A stretch of 64,000 nucleotides of DNA from Chryseobacterium indologenes (lineage in GTDB: Bacteria > Bacteroidota > Bacteroidia > Flavobacteriales > Weeksellaceae), in contig NZ_LJOD01000003.1 in the NCBI RefSeq assembly GCF_001295265.1, positions 248,001 to 312,000 of the forward strand, written 5' to 3'. Made by a program: the position numbers and the translations under genes. Positions 54,381-61,925 of this stretch are shown in pieces. The notes beneath the pieces are model-generated. The model was not told the origin of the DNA, made no database searches, and saw only the letters and a program-made list of their open reading frames with translations. Each line of letters opens with the position of its first letter. Positions within the stretch are counted from its first letter, which is position 1.

Positions 54381-54719
54381 AACAAAAAGTTCTGAAACAT
54401 ATTGCTTCAGAATTTTTTTTTGAGCTGTGTTTTTAGAAAACCGTTATAATGGCATCTGAAAATTATTCGAAAAACTCTTTCATCAAACCATTTTGAAATT
54501 TCCGGGAGCAGCTGTAGAAACAGAGTTAATCAGGGTACTGCAGATTGCTGGCTGCTTTTTATTTTTAATTCAGATAGAAAATATTCTTTACAGTTAAAAT
54601 TTCAATAATTTTGAACTTCCATAAATTAATATAAGAGATCCTGACTTCTATTGAGTTTAAGGGTAAATATTCTATGGATCCGGAGAACCATTTCAGAAAT
54701 CAAGGTATATATTTTACAA
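54381..54719. other. Intergenic region after the DUF1801 gene
   Basis: This 339-bp stretch holds the DUF1801 terminator at its left end and presumably the EamA promoter at its right end. I see no ORF or repeat between. Confidence 0.5.
54390..54420 (+). terminator. Terminator after the DUF1801 gene
   Basis: A 7-bp stem (TTCTGAA / TTCAGAA) with a 9-base loop is followed by eight Ts. Confidence 0.72.
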
Positions 54720-55565
54720 ATGAAAAAAACAAACCTGGCCATATCTGCTACTCTTTTGGCTATTATTTGTGTACAGGGTGGAGCCTCTATTGCAAAACAA
54801 CTTTTTCCTGCGATAGGAGCAATTGGAACTGTTAGCTTAAGAATTGTGCTTTCAGCGATTTTGCTCACATTAATCAACCGTCCGAAATTTTCAGAGTTTA
54901 ACAGGCAAAAATGGCTGTATTGTGCTATGTACGGATTCGGTCTTGCTGCTATGAACCTTATTTTTTATATGGCTATACAGAGGATTCCGCTAGGATTGGC
55001 CGTGACTGTAGAGTTTGCCGGACCTTTGTTTCTTGCTCTTGCCCTGTCCCGGAAGCTGCTGGATGTGGTATGGGCATTGCTGGCCTGTGCCGGAATTTTA
55101 CTCATTGTTCCCTGGAAGAGCAATAATATTGATTTATTAGGGCTAGGACTGGCTTTTCTGGCAGGAATATTCTGGGCTGTTTACATTGTAATGGGCGGAA
55201 AAGTTGCTAAAATAATGGATGGTAAAGATGCGGTTACTACGGGGATGTTATTTGCAAGTCTTCTGATTATTCCTTTTACCTTATGGGATGGTGCTGTTTT
55301 CAATCTTACACCAACAATTTTTATGAAAGGCTTGGGAGTGGCTATTCTGTCAAGTGCATTGCCGTTTTCTTTAGAAATTATGGCATTAAAAAATCTTCAG
55401 GCAAAGACTTTCAGTATCTTGATGAGCTTAGAGCCCGCATTTGCTGCGCTGTCCGGATTTATATTCCTTAGCGAAAACTTAACCTTTTTACAATGGATTT
55501 CTATTGCCTGTGTCATAGCAGCAAGTATAGGAACAACAATTTTCAGTAAGACTTCCAGTCATTGA
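54720..55565 (+). CDS. EamA/DMT-family transporter (RhtA-like)
   Basis: This 281-residue inner-membrane protein has ten predicted transmembrane helices in two EamA repeats (about residues 5-130 and 140-275). It is typical of drug/metabolite transporters. The RhtA-like features are LRIVLSAILLTLINRP, AVTVEFAGPLFLALALSRK and SILMSLEPAFAALSGFIFLSE. RhtA exports threonine and homoserine; substrate here is unknown. The longest frame begins 23 codons earlier, but the ATG at 54720 gives the usual short N-terminus (MKKTNLAIS). Confidence 0.9.
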   Translation: MKKTNLAISATLLAIICVQGGASIAKQLFPAIGAIGTVSLRIVLSAILLTLINRPKFSEFNRQKWLYCAMYGFGLAAMNLIFYMAIQRIPLGLAVTVEFAGPLFLALALSRKLLDVVWALLACAGILLIVPWKSNNIDLLGLGLAFLAGIFWAVYIVMGGKVAKIMDGKDAVTTGMLFASLLIIPFTLWDGAVFNLTPTIFMKGLGVAILSSALPFSLEIMALKNLQAKTFSILMSLEPAFAALSGFIFLSENLTFLQWISIACVIAASIGTTIFSKTSSH

Positions 55566-55732
55566 TGCCACGTTCCCGATACAAGGCTACATGATTCCGT
55601 GGACTTTTTCTTTTCCGGAGGTTTCACTCCTGTAAAACAGTATTGAAAGCCTGTCATAAGAATTATTGGAATGTTCAGGGTGGTGTGAAAAGCAGAACAA
55701 TATTACTGACAGATGTAATAAATTCTATTTTG

Positions 55733-55740
55733 TAATTTTG
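55733..55740 (+). promoter_or_regulatory. -7 promoter box before the YiiX-like gene
   Basis: TAATTTTG fits TAnnTTTG, 19 bp before the ATG. No well-spaced TTG was seen. Confidence 0.4.
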
Positions 55741-55759
55741 ACAATGAAATAATAAGCTG

Positions 55760-56419
55760 ATGGCGGAATTAAAACTATCTTTTAATAAAATAGCTGCAAC
55801 TACAGGAAGTCTGTTTCTTTTGATTTTCCTTTTTACCAGCTGTAGTTCTTATAAAAGGACAGGGCTTGAAAACGGAGATTTGCTTTTTGTCACCGCCAAA
55901 GACACCGGACTGTCGGGAGCTATCAATAATGTTACCCAAAAACAAAAAGAAGCTTCTTTTGACCATATCGGAATCGCTGAAAAGGAAAACGGACACTGGT
56001 ATGTTCTGCATGCTACACCAAAAGGAGGTTCCCGGAAGCAGGAACTGAAATATTTCCTGAAAGATCAGTTTGATGACGGACAAAAGGTCATTATTTACCG
56101 CCTGAAACCCGAATATCAGAAGACCATTCCCGCAGCTCTTAAAAAAGCTGAAGCCATGTTGGGGAAACCTTATAATTTCGATTATATTCTGAATGAAAAT
56201 TCCTACTACTGTTCGGATTATATTGAACGGGCTTTTAGACAAGACCATATTTTTAAACTGGAACCTATGACATTTAAGGACCCAAAAACAGGGAAAACCA
56301 ATGAATTCTGGGAAAGTTTTTATCAGAAGAAAAACCTGAAAGTTCCGGAAGGTGAACCCGGCTGTAATCCAAACGGGCTGGCCGCTTCTGAAAAGCTGGT
56401 GAGAATAGGGGAGCTATAA
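55760..56419 (+). CDS. YiiX/YebB-like NlpC/P60-superfamily cysteine hydrolase (lipoprotein)
   Basis: This 219-residue protein has a lipoprotein signal (LFLLIFLFTSC, lipidated Cys about 28). The permuted NlpC/P60 (YiiX) pattern is present: GDLLFVTAKDTGLSGAI, SFDHIGIAEKENGHWYVLHATPKGG with the catalytic His, and YYCSDYIERAFR with the catalytic Cys. Members act on lipids or peptides at the envelope and have been called permuted papain-fold amidases. It is a single gene. The actual substrate is unknown. Confidence 0.87.
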   Translation: MAELKLSFNKIAATTGSLFLLIFLFTSCSSYKRTGLENGDLLFVTAKDTGLSGAINNVTQKQKEASFDHIGIAEKENGHWYVLHATPKGGSRKQELKYFLKDQFDDGQKVIIYRLKPEYQKTIPAALKKAEAMLGKPYNFDYILNENSYYCSDYIERAFRQDHIFKLEPMTFKDPKTGKTNEFWESFYQKKNLKVPEGEPGCNPNGLAASEKLVRIGEL

Positions 56420-56444
56420 AAACAGGAGGTCTTAATTTTTACCA

Positions 56445-56502
56445 CGTATGAGTTATTTTTAAGTTTAAAATACTTTGAGTATAAGAGCTCACATAAGTTT
56501 CA
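56445..56502 (-). repeat. Degenerate dispersed intergenic repeat, copy 3 (inverted)
   Basis: On the minus strand this reads GAAACTTATGTGAGCTCTTA, then TACTCAAAGTATTTTAAACTT. It follows the same order as the elements at 40521-40590 and 2117-2205. The right-hand CTTTTGTGG part is not evident. Confidence 0.4.
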
Positions 56503-56683
56503 AAAATCTAGAATTGTCTGCCTGAAAAATATAAAAATATCCATTGGCTTTAGCCAAAACTTATACGGCAGATGAAATTCAAGGAAAATTAATGTATGGG
56601 AGACAAACATTAATATTGGCCGCTAATACATAAATAAAAACCATGATTTTGTCGAGTACCGAAATAAATTTCAAAACTTTTTC

Positions 56684-56724
56684 AAAAAATATTAGTCTAC
56701 TAATTTGGTAGACTAATATTTTTT
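56684..56724. promoter_or_regulatory. Perfect 17-bp inverted repeat, putative operator of the NIL gene
   Basis: AAAAAATATTAGTCTAC (56684-56700) and its exact reverse complement (56708-56724) flank a TAATTTG loop. The -33 TTTG of the promoter sits in the loop, and the right arm fills the -33/-7 spacer. A protein bound here would block RNA polymerase. It is 265 bp from the upstream stop codon, so a terminator role is unlikely. Confidence 0.7.
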
Positions 56725-56734
56725 TATATTTTTG
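56704..56734 (+). promoter_or_regulatory. Consensus Bacteroidota promoter of the NIL gene (TTTG-19-TATTTTTG)
   Basis: TTTG at 56704-56707 and TATTTTTG at 56727-56734 are separated by exactly 19 bp. This is the best promoter in the window. Transcription should start near 56740, giving a leader of about 58 bases. Confidence 0.72.
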
Positions 56735-56797
56735 TCACAGATTTAACGCAAAAGAGCACTATGATCTGATAATATTAATCCACAAAAATCTTTAGTG

Positions 56798-57109
56798 ATG
56801 AGACTACCCAATGTTAACCTGCAGGTTTTACAGAATAAAATCAACCTGCCTAAAAAAGAATTGATCCTGGAAATAGAATTAAATGGGAAAATGAAATTTG
56901 AACATTTAATGAATGCCATCTACCATCAATTCGGAATATGCCACAGGGTTTTGTCTGCCAATGTAGAGTATGTGGACGGATATAGCTTCGGATCTGTGCA
57001 GCTGTATATTAATGTAAATTCAGAGGATTACCAGTTGCTGGAATCTTATCTGAATAAAAATAAACTTTTGAGTACGACGGTAGAGTATCTCTGCAGAACG
57101 TATTCTTAG
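56798..57109 (+). CDS. Stand-alone NIL-domain protein (putative sulfur amino acid sensor)
   Basis: This 103-residue soluble protein is essentially one NIL domain: LILEIELNGKMKFEHLMNAI, FGICHRVLSANVEYVDGYSFGSVQLYI, EDYQLLESYLNKNKLLSTTVEYL. The ferredoxin-like NIL domain normally sits at the C-terminus of the methionine ABC transporter ATPase MetN, where it binds methionine. Here it is alone, with no MetN neighbour and a tightly organised operator-promoter. A role in sensing or buffering methionine or cysteine is inferred. The ATG at 56798 follows an in-frame GTG at 56795. Confidence 0.8.
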   Translation: MRLPNVNLQVLQNKINLPKKELILEIELNGKMKFEHLMNAIYHQFGICHRVLSANVEYVDGYSFGSVQLYINVNSEDYQLLESYLNKNKLLSTTVEYLCRTYS

Positions 57110-57134
57110 GAGATTCATATAGTTTTAATTACAT

Positions 57135-57168
57135 AAGCATCCGTTGGTTTTCCTCCGGATGCTTTTTG
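57135..57168 (+). terminator. Terminator after the NIL gene
   Basis: A 9-bp perfect stem (AAGCATCCG / CGGATGCTT) with a 12-base loop and TTTTT tail, 26 bp after the stop. Confidence 0.78.
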
Positions 57169-57240
57169 TATCATTGTAGAGAAGTGTTTATAAGTTTTCT
57201 TACTGATACGAAAAAAACTGTATTTTTAAACTCTATAAAC

Positions 57241-57804
57241 ATGAAATCTATGATCACAATTTTTGTTATTGCCGCATTATTCGTATTGTTTCTGCTTTAC
57301 GGTGTTTCTATTTATAACCGTCTGGTGAAGCTGAGAAACCTGGTTCAGGAAGCCTGGAGCAGTATTGATGTGATGCTTAAAAAGCGTCACGACCTTATTC
57401 CTAATCTGGTAGAAACTGTGAAAGGATATGCCACCCATGAACGTGAAACACTGGACAGTGTTACCAGAGCAAGAACGCAGGCGGTAGGAGCAGATTCTGT
57501 TCAGGCAAAAGAAGCCGCTGAGAAAAACCTGAATCAGGCCATGATGAACCTTTTCGCTGTTGCAGAACAATATCCGGATCTGAAAGCCAATACCAATTTC
57601 CAGCAGCTTCAGAGTGAGCTCACTTCTATTGAAAATGATATAGAAAAATCCAGAAGATACTATAACGGAACGGTACGTGAAAATAATACGCTGGTAGAAT
57701 CTTTTCCAAGTAATATGGTTGCGAATATGTATAAATTTGAGAAGTCTCCGTTCTTCGAGCTGCAGAATATTGCCGATAGAGAAGTTCCAACCGTAAAATT
57801 CTAG
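57241..57804 (+). CDS. LemA-family protein
   Basis: This 187-residue protein has one N-terminal transmembrane helix (about residues 4-25) and a long three-helix bundle. The LemA signature runs YNRLVKLRNLVQEAWSSIDV, LKKRHDLIPNLVETVKGYA, and NDIEKSRRYYNGTVRENN. LemA proteins are membrane-anchored with the bundle outside the inner membrane and no known enzymatic activity. The start at 57241 (MKSMITIFV) places the helix at the N-terminus. It lies 3 bp before the DUF2207 gene, a pairing common in bacteria. Confidence 0.95.
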   Translation: MKSMITIFVIAALFVLFLLYGVSIYNRLVKLRNLVQEAWSSIDVMLKKRHDLIPNLVETVKGYATHERETLDSVTRARTQAVGADSVQAKEAAEKNLNQAMMNLFAVAEQYPDLKANTNFQQLQSELTSIENDIEKSRRYYNGTVRENNTLVESFPSNMVANMYKFEKSPFFELQNIADREVPTVKF

Positions 57805-57807
57805 TAA

Positions 57808-59724
57808 ATGAAAAAGTTGTTGCAGCTTTTTTTTATTTCCTTTTTTTTCATCGCTTTTGCCCAGGATGAGGGTAGGGAAGGCCAGATTGCCATTGCCGGA
57901 CAGGAAAAAATTGTTTCATTCCATTCGGATATTGAGGTAGATAAAAATTCTGGAATTACTGTTACAGAACATATCAAGGCGTATAGCCTGGGAGATAAGA
58001 TTAAAAGAGGAATATTCCGCTCCCTTCCTTTATCCCGGAATCTGAATAACAGAAAGTATAAAGTAAAATATGACATTATCTCTGTTAAAAAGAACGGAGC
58101 AGATGAACATTATCATGAGAAAATTTCAAATGATTATCTGGAGATCTATTTAGGAAACAAGGATGTTATTCTTGATCCCGGAACCTATGACTATGAAATA
58201 CAATATAAGGCAAAGAACCAGATCGGTTTTTTTGACCGTTATGACGAGCTTTACTGGAATGTGAACGGAACCTACTGGGATTTTGATGTAGATTCTATCT
58301 CTGCAAAAGTAACCCTTCCTGCAGGTGCCGGAATTATTCAGAATTCCTGTTATACGGGAGCTTATGGTAGTACTTCCCAAAACTGTACGGCTAAAGTGCT
58401 GTCAGAAAATTCAATAGAATGGAGTGCTTCCGGATTGAAAGCCAATGAAGGCCTTACTGTAGCGGTAGGATTTAAAAAAGGAGTTATGATTCCGCCTCCG
58501 CCTCCTTCTTTTCTTGAAGTGTACGGTATCCTGATAGGAGGATTTATAGTATTCATCGGGTTGATGTTTTACTATTATACCACATGGAAAAAATATGGCA
58601 TTGATCCTGAAAAGCCTACGGTTTATCCACAATTCAACGTTCCTGAAAATATGTCCCCTGCTACATTGGGATATATCAGATCAGAAAATTTCAGCAATAA
58701 ATACCTTACAGCTGCCATTGTCAGCCTGGCTGTAAAAGGATATATTAAAATTGTGGAAGGTGAGGATTCCGGAATATTGGGAATATTCAAAACGAAAAAG
58801 TTTACCTTAAAAAAATTAAAACAGGCAGATGAAGACCTTCCTAAAGAAGAGATCAATCTGATGAACAGCCTTTTTTCAGAATATAAAGATTCTGTAACAT
58901 TTGATGGGAAATACAACGCTAAAATTGAAAAAGCGGTTCGTAATTTCAAAGAAACCCTTAAGTTTCAGCACGACAGATTTTTGAATGAAGGCAATAATAC
59001 CTCAAAATTGATTCTGCCATGGATTATAAGTTCTGTTGTCTATGGTATAGGCTTAATCCTAAGCTATATGATCTACCCTGAAATTGAAAAATTACTGATT
59101 GGAGGTGTGATCTATGTTGTACTTTTAGTCTTATTTATCATTGCCGCTTTTGCAGCGAGAAACTATTACTGGATCTTTCTGATACCGGTTCCGGTTATTT
59201 TATTCCTCGGGGCTTTATTCATGATCTATCAGGGGCATGATGCGGTAGAAAGCAATAATTTCAATGTGTGCTACCTATTCCTGATCCTTACATTTGTCGC
59301 CTTACTGATCTACCAGCATCTGATCAAAAAGCCTTCAGAAGAAAAACTGAGAAAAAAATCCCTGATCGACGGGTTTAAAATGTATATGGGCGCTGCCGAA
59401 AATGAACAGTTGAAATTCCATAATCCCCCTCAGATGACCCCGCAGGTGTTTGAAGCGCTGCTTCCTTTCGCGATGGTATTAGGCGTTGATGAGATCTGGG
59501 GCAGAAAATTTGATGAGGTTTTAAAAAATACATCAACAGAATATCAGAATAACTGGTATTATGGCGGAACAATGAATCATTATGCTTTTGCCGGCACTTT
59601 GAACTCCAGCCTTACACAATCAATACAATCTGCCTCTACCCAGCCTTCCAGCTCAGGAAGCGGTTCCGGTGGAGGAGGATTCTCCGGCGGTGGCGGCGGA
59701 GGAGGTGGCGGCGGTGGCTGGTAG
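57808..59724 (+). CDS. DUF2207-family membrane protein (LemA partner)
   Basis: This 638-residue protein has a signal peptide (FFISFFFIAFAQ) and an extracytoplasmic DUF2207 N-terminal domain (about residues 35-225: FHSDIEVDKNSGITVTEHI, IKRGIFRSLPL, YEIQYKAKNQIGFFDRYDELYWNVNG). A transmembrane helix lies near 240-262. A cytoplasmic region precedes three further helices (about 395-500). The C-terminal tail is almost pure Gly/Ser ending in Trp (last 30 residues). Gly-rich tails recur in the family. Function unknown; it is thought to act with LemA at the envelope. Confidence 0.93.
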   Translation: MKKLLQLFFISFFFIAFAQDEGREGQIAIAGQEKIVSFHSDIEVDKNSGITVTEHIKAYSLGDKIKRGIFRSLPLSRNLNNRKYKVKYDIISVKKNGADEHYHEKISNDYLEIYLGNKDVILDPGTYDYEIQYKAKNQIGFFDRYDELYWNVNGTYWDFDVDSISAKVTLPAGAGIIQNSCYTGAYGSTSQNCTAKVLSENSIEWSASGLKANEGLTVAVGFKKGVMIPPPPPSFLEVYGILIGGFIVFIGLMFYYYTTWKKYGIDPEKPTVYPQFNVPENMSPATLGYIRSENFSNKYLTAAIVSLAVKGYIKIVEGEDSGILGIFKTKKFTLKKLKQADEDLPKEEINLMNSLFSEYKDSVTFDGKYNAKIEKAVRNFKETLKFQHDRFLNEGNNTSKLILPWIISSVVYGIGLILSYMIYPEIEKLLIGGVIYVVLLVLFIIAAFAARNYYWIFLIPVPVILFLGALFMIYQGHDAVESNNFNVCYLFLILTFVALLIYQHLIKKPSEEKLRKKSLIDGFKMYMGAAENEQLKFHNPPQMTPQVFEALLPFAMVLGVDEIWGRKFDEVLKNTSTEYQNNWYYGGTMNHYAFAGTLNSSLTQSIQSASTQPSSSGSGSGGGGFSGGGGGGGGGGGW

Positions 59725-59738
59725 CCTTCGTATAAAAT

Positions 59739-59773
59739 AAAAGCGTTCAAAATTAAACTTTGAACGCTTTTTT
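59739..59773. terminator. Bidirectional terminator between DUF2207 and murA
   Basis: A perfect 13-bp stem (AAAAGCGTTCAAA / TTTGAACGCTTTT) with a 7-base loop and T runs both ways serves the convergent genes. Confidence 0.88.
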
Positions 59774-59787
59774 ATGTTTAAAGACAA

Positions 59788-61095
59788 TTAGATTCTTTCG
59801 ATATCAGCACCAATGGCTTTCAGTCTGCCATCAATATTTTCGTAACCTCTGTCGATTTGTTCAATATTGTGGATGATAGACTTTCCTTCCGCTGAAAGGG
59901 CTGCAATAAGGAGGGCATTCCCTGCTCTGATATCCGGGGAAACCATGGTTGTTCCTCTTAACGGAGTTTCCTGGTTCAGTCCGATAACCGTAGCTCTGTG
60001 CGGATCACATAAAATAATCTGTGCACCCATATCAATCAGTTTATCTACAAAGAATAACCTCGATTCAAACATTTTCTGATGTACCAGAAGGCTTCCTTTA
60101 GCCTGGGTAGCCACTACAAGAATGATTGATAGCAGGTCAGGTGTAAACCCTGGCCATGGAGCATCCGAAATGGTTAGAATAGATCCGTCAATGAACTTCT
60201 GAATTTTATAATTTTCCTGAGCCGGAATATAAATATCGTCGTTGCTTTGTTCAAGCTGAATTCCTAATTTTCTGAAGGTGTTCGGAATAACACCAAGCTG
60301 GTTCCAGTTTACATTTTTGATGGTGATTTCCGATTTGGTCATGGCAGCAAGGCCAATCCATGATCCGATCTCCACCATATCCGGAAGCATCGTGTGTTCT
60401 GTTCCGCGAAGGTAATCCACTCCTTCAATCGTAAGAAGATTGGATCCGATCCCTGAAATATTGGCTCCCATTCTGTTCAGCATTTTGCATAACTGCTGAA
60501 GATAAGGTTCGCATGCGGCATTATAGATCCTGGTTTTTCCCTTGGCAAGGGCTGCAGCCATTACAATATTGGCGGTTCCCGTTACAGAAGCTTCTTCCAG
60601 AAGGATAAACTTTCCTCTTAATTCCTTTGCTTTTAATGAATAGAAATATTCCTCTTCATCATAATTGAATTCAGCACCAAGTTCTACCAGTCCCTGAAAA
60701 TGGGTGTCCAGTCTTCTTCTTCCGATTTTGTCTCCGCCGGGCGTTGGCATATAAGCCTCACCATAGCGGGCAAGCATAGGGCCCATCAGCATGATAGATC
60801 CTCTTAATTTGGCTCCGTCTTTTTTGAATTCACTGGATTTAATATAATCAAAATTAACCTGATCTGCTTTGAAAGTATAATCACCGTGGCCATTTTTAGT
60901 CACTTTTACTCCAAAATCTCCCAGAATTTCAATCAGTCTGTTAACATCATGAATGTCCGGAATATTTTTGATTCTTACTTCTTCATCAGTTAACAGAACT
61001 GCACATAAAATCTGTAGAGCTTCGTTTTTGGCCCCTTGTGGAGTTATTTCTCCCTGCAGTCTTTTTCCTCCTCGTATCTGAAATGTCCCACTCAT
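59788..61095 (-). CDS. murA: UDP-N-acetylglucosamine 1-carboxyvinyltransferase with Cys-to-Asp active site
   Basis: First committed step of peptidoglycan synthesis, transfer of enolpyruvate from PEP to UDP-GlcNAc. The 435-residue protein has the EPSP-synthase-type double fold (QGAKNEALQILCAVLL, LRGSIMLMGPMLARYGEAYMPTPGG, MLPDMVEIGSWIGLAA, PDIRAGNALLIAALSAEG). At the position of the catalytic Cys115 of E. coli, in the PGGCxIG loop, this protein has Asp122 (PGGDKIG). Enzymes with Asp there, as in Mycobacterium and Chlamydia, are active but not alkylated by fosfomycin. Its ATG overlaps the DUF4290 stop by one base (TAATG). Confidence 0.96.
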   Translation of the reverse strand: MSGTFQIRGGKRLQGEITPQGAKNEALQILCAVLLTDEEVRIKNIPDIHDVNRLIEILGDFGVKVTKNGHGDYTFKADQVNFDYIKSSEFKKDGAKLRGSIMLMGPMLARYGEAYMPTPGGDKIGRRRLDTHFQGLVELGAEFNYDEEEYFYSLKAKELRGKFILLEEASVTGTANIVMAAALAKGKTRIYNAACEPYLQQLCKMLNRMGANISGIGSNLLTIEGVDYLRGTEHTMLPDMVEIGSWIGLAAMTKSEITIKNVNWNQLGVIPNTFRKLGIQLEQSNDDIYIPAQENYKIQKFIDGSILTISDAPWPGFTPDLLSIILVVATQAKGSLLVHQKMFESRLFFVDKLIDMGAQIILCDPHRATVIGLNQETPLRGTTMVSPDIRAGNALLIAALSAEGKSIIHNIEQIDRGYENIDGRLKAIGADIERI

Positions 61096-61763
61096 TACTT
61101 TCTGTTTTTATGATTATTATTGTTGTGTCTTCTTTTATTGGTCTGGTTCTTATTACTGTTGTTATTGCTATTGCTGTTTTTGTTATTCCTGCTGTTATTA
61201 TTGGTATAATAAATCTTACTTTTTTCAAGAGAATCTATTCCGGTAAGATCCAGTCGGTTTTCAGACAGCTCTTTCAGGTGGCGGAAAATAACATCGTCCG
61301 TTACGTGCTCCTTATTGTAGACATTGTAGGACTTCTTCATATTGTTGGCAATCACCTCAATCAGAGCTTCCTTTTCATCACCGGTTTCCAGCTCAATAGC
61401 TTTATCAATCAGTTGAAGAATACTTTTTCCATAAAATTTGAAATCTCCCTGAAGTTTAGGGTATTCCATCTTTTTAGGTTTTTCAGCAAGCTGTTCCCTG
61501 GTAGGAAACGGATAAGGCGATTCTACATCCAGATCATATTCTGCCAAAATAAAAAGATGATCCCAAAGTTTATGTTTATAATTTTCTTCGTCACGGAGCT
61601 GAGGGTTTCTCTGACCCATAAAATCAATGATGGCCATTGCCATTTCGCTCCTTTCCTCTTTGGTAGGGAGCTCTTTGCAGCGTTCAACCAGCTGTTGTAT
61701 AATTCTGCCATATTCCGGCATATGAAGCTGGGTTTTTTGGGTATTGTATTCCATAGTATGCAA
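61095..61763 (-). CDS. DUF4290-family protein with Asn-rich C-terminal tail
   Basis: This 222-residue cytoplasmic protein starts MEYNTQKTQLHMPEYGRIIQ in the family pattern after a short leader (MHT). The main helical domain covers about residues 1-175 (ERCKELPTKEERSEMAMAIIDFMG, LWDHLFILAEYDLDVESPYPFP, HVTDDVIFRHLKELSENR). The last 40 residues are low-complexity, mostly Asn with Lys, Ser and Arg, ending in a basic HKNRK. Members of DUF4290 occur in Bacteroidota, and the function is unknown. Translation is coupled to murA by a TAATG overlap. The ATG two codons downstream, at 61754, may be the true start. Confidence 0.88.
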   Translation of the reverse strand: MHTMEYNTQKTQLHMPEYGRIIQQLVERCKELPTKEERSEMAMAIIDFMGQRNPQLRDEENYKHKLWDHLFILAEYDLDVESPYPFPTREQLAEKPKKMEYPKLQGDFKFYGKSILQLIDKAIELETGDEKEALIEVIANNMKKSYNVYNKEHVTDDVIFRHLKELSENRLDLTGIDSLEKSKIYYTNNNSRNNKNSNSNNNSNKNQTNKRRHNNNNHKNRK

Positions 61764-61925
61764 ATATATGGATTAAAAGAAAAATTGTTTTGAAAATCTG
61801 AAAAGTTTATGATTTTTTAATGAAAATTGCAGACCTTCTTTTTTTAATGAAACTGAAAATATTTCACATTCTATAGATTTTGTTTAATAAAATTGTAATT
61901 TAGTTATCAGATTACTAAATAAAAT

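Larger units (their letters stand above)
56420..56797. other. Intergenic region holding an inverted dispersed repeat and an operator-promoter
   Basis: This 378-bp non-coding region contains the inverted copy of the dispersed repeat (56445-56502), then a 17-bp inverted repeat overlapping a consensus promoter for the NIL gene (listed separately). The middle part (56503-56683) shows nothing recognisable. Confidence 0.6.

Noticed and set aside
56684..56724. The 17-bp inverted repeat as a rho-independent terminator
   Set aside because: It is 265 bp beyond the nearest upstream gene and overlaps a consensus promoter, so an operator is the better reading.
59640..59722. Gly-codon repeat at the DUF2207 end as a CRISPR or tandem repeat array
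   Set aside because: It has no regular unit with spacers. It simply encodes the Gly/Ser tail.
61038..61793. A 251-codon plus-strand frame with hydrophobic Ile/Val runs opposite DUF4290 and the murA start
   Set aside because: It is the antisense of the Asn-rich tail (AAT/AAC read backwards gives Ile/Val), with no start context and no family features.
61898..61920. ATTTAGT/ACTAAAT inverted repeat just before the amylase gene as an operator
   Set aside because: It is only 7 bp per arm in very AT-rich sequence and occurs once, so chance is likely.
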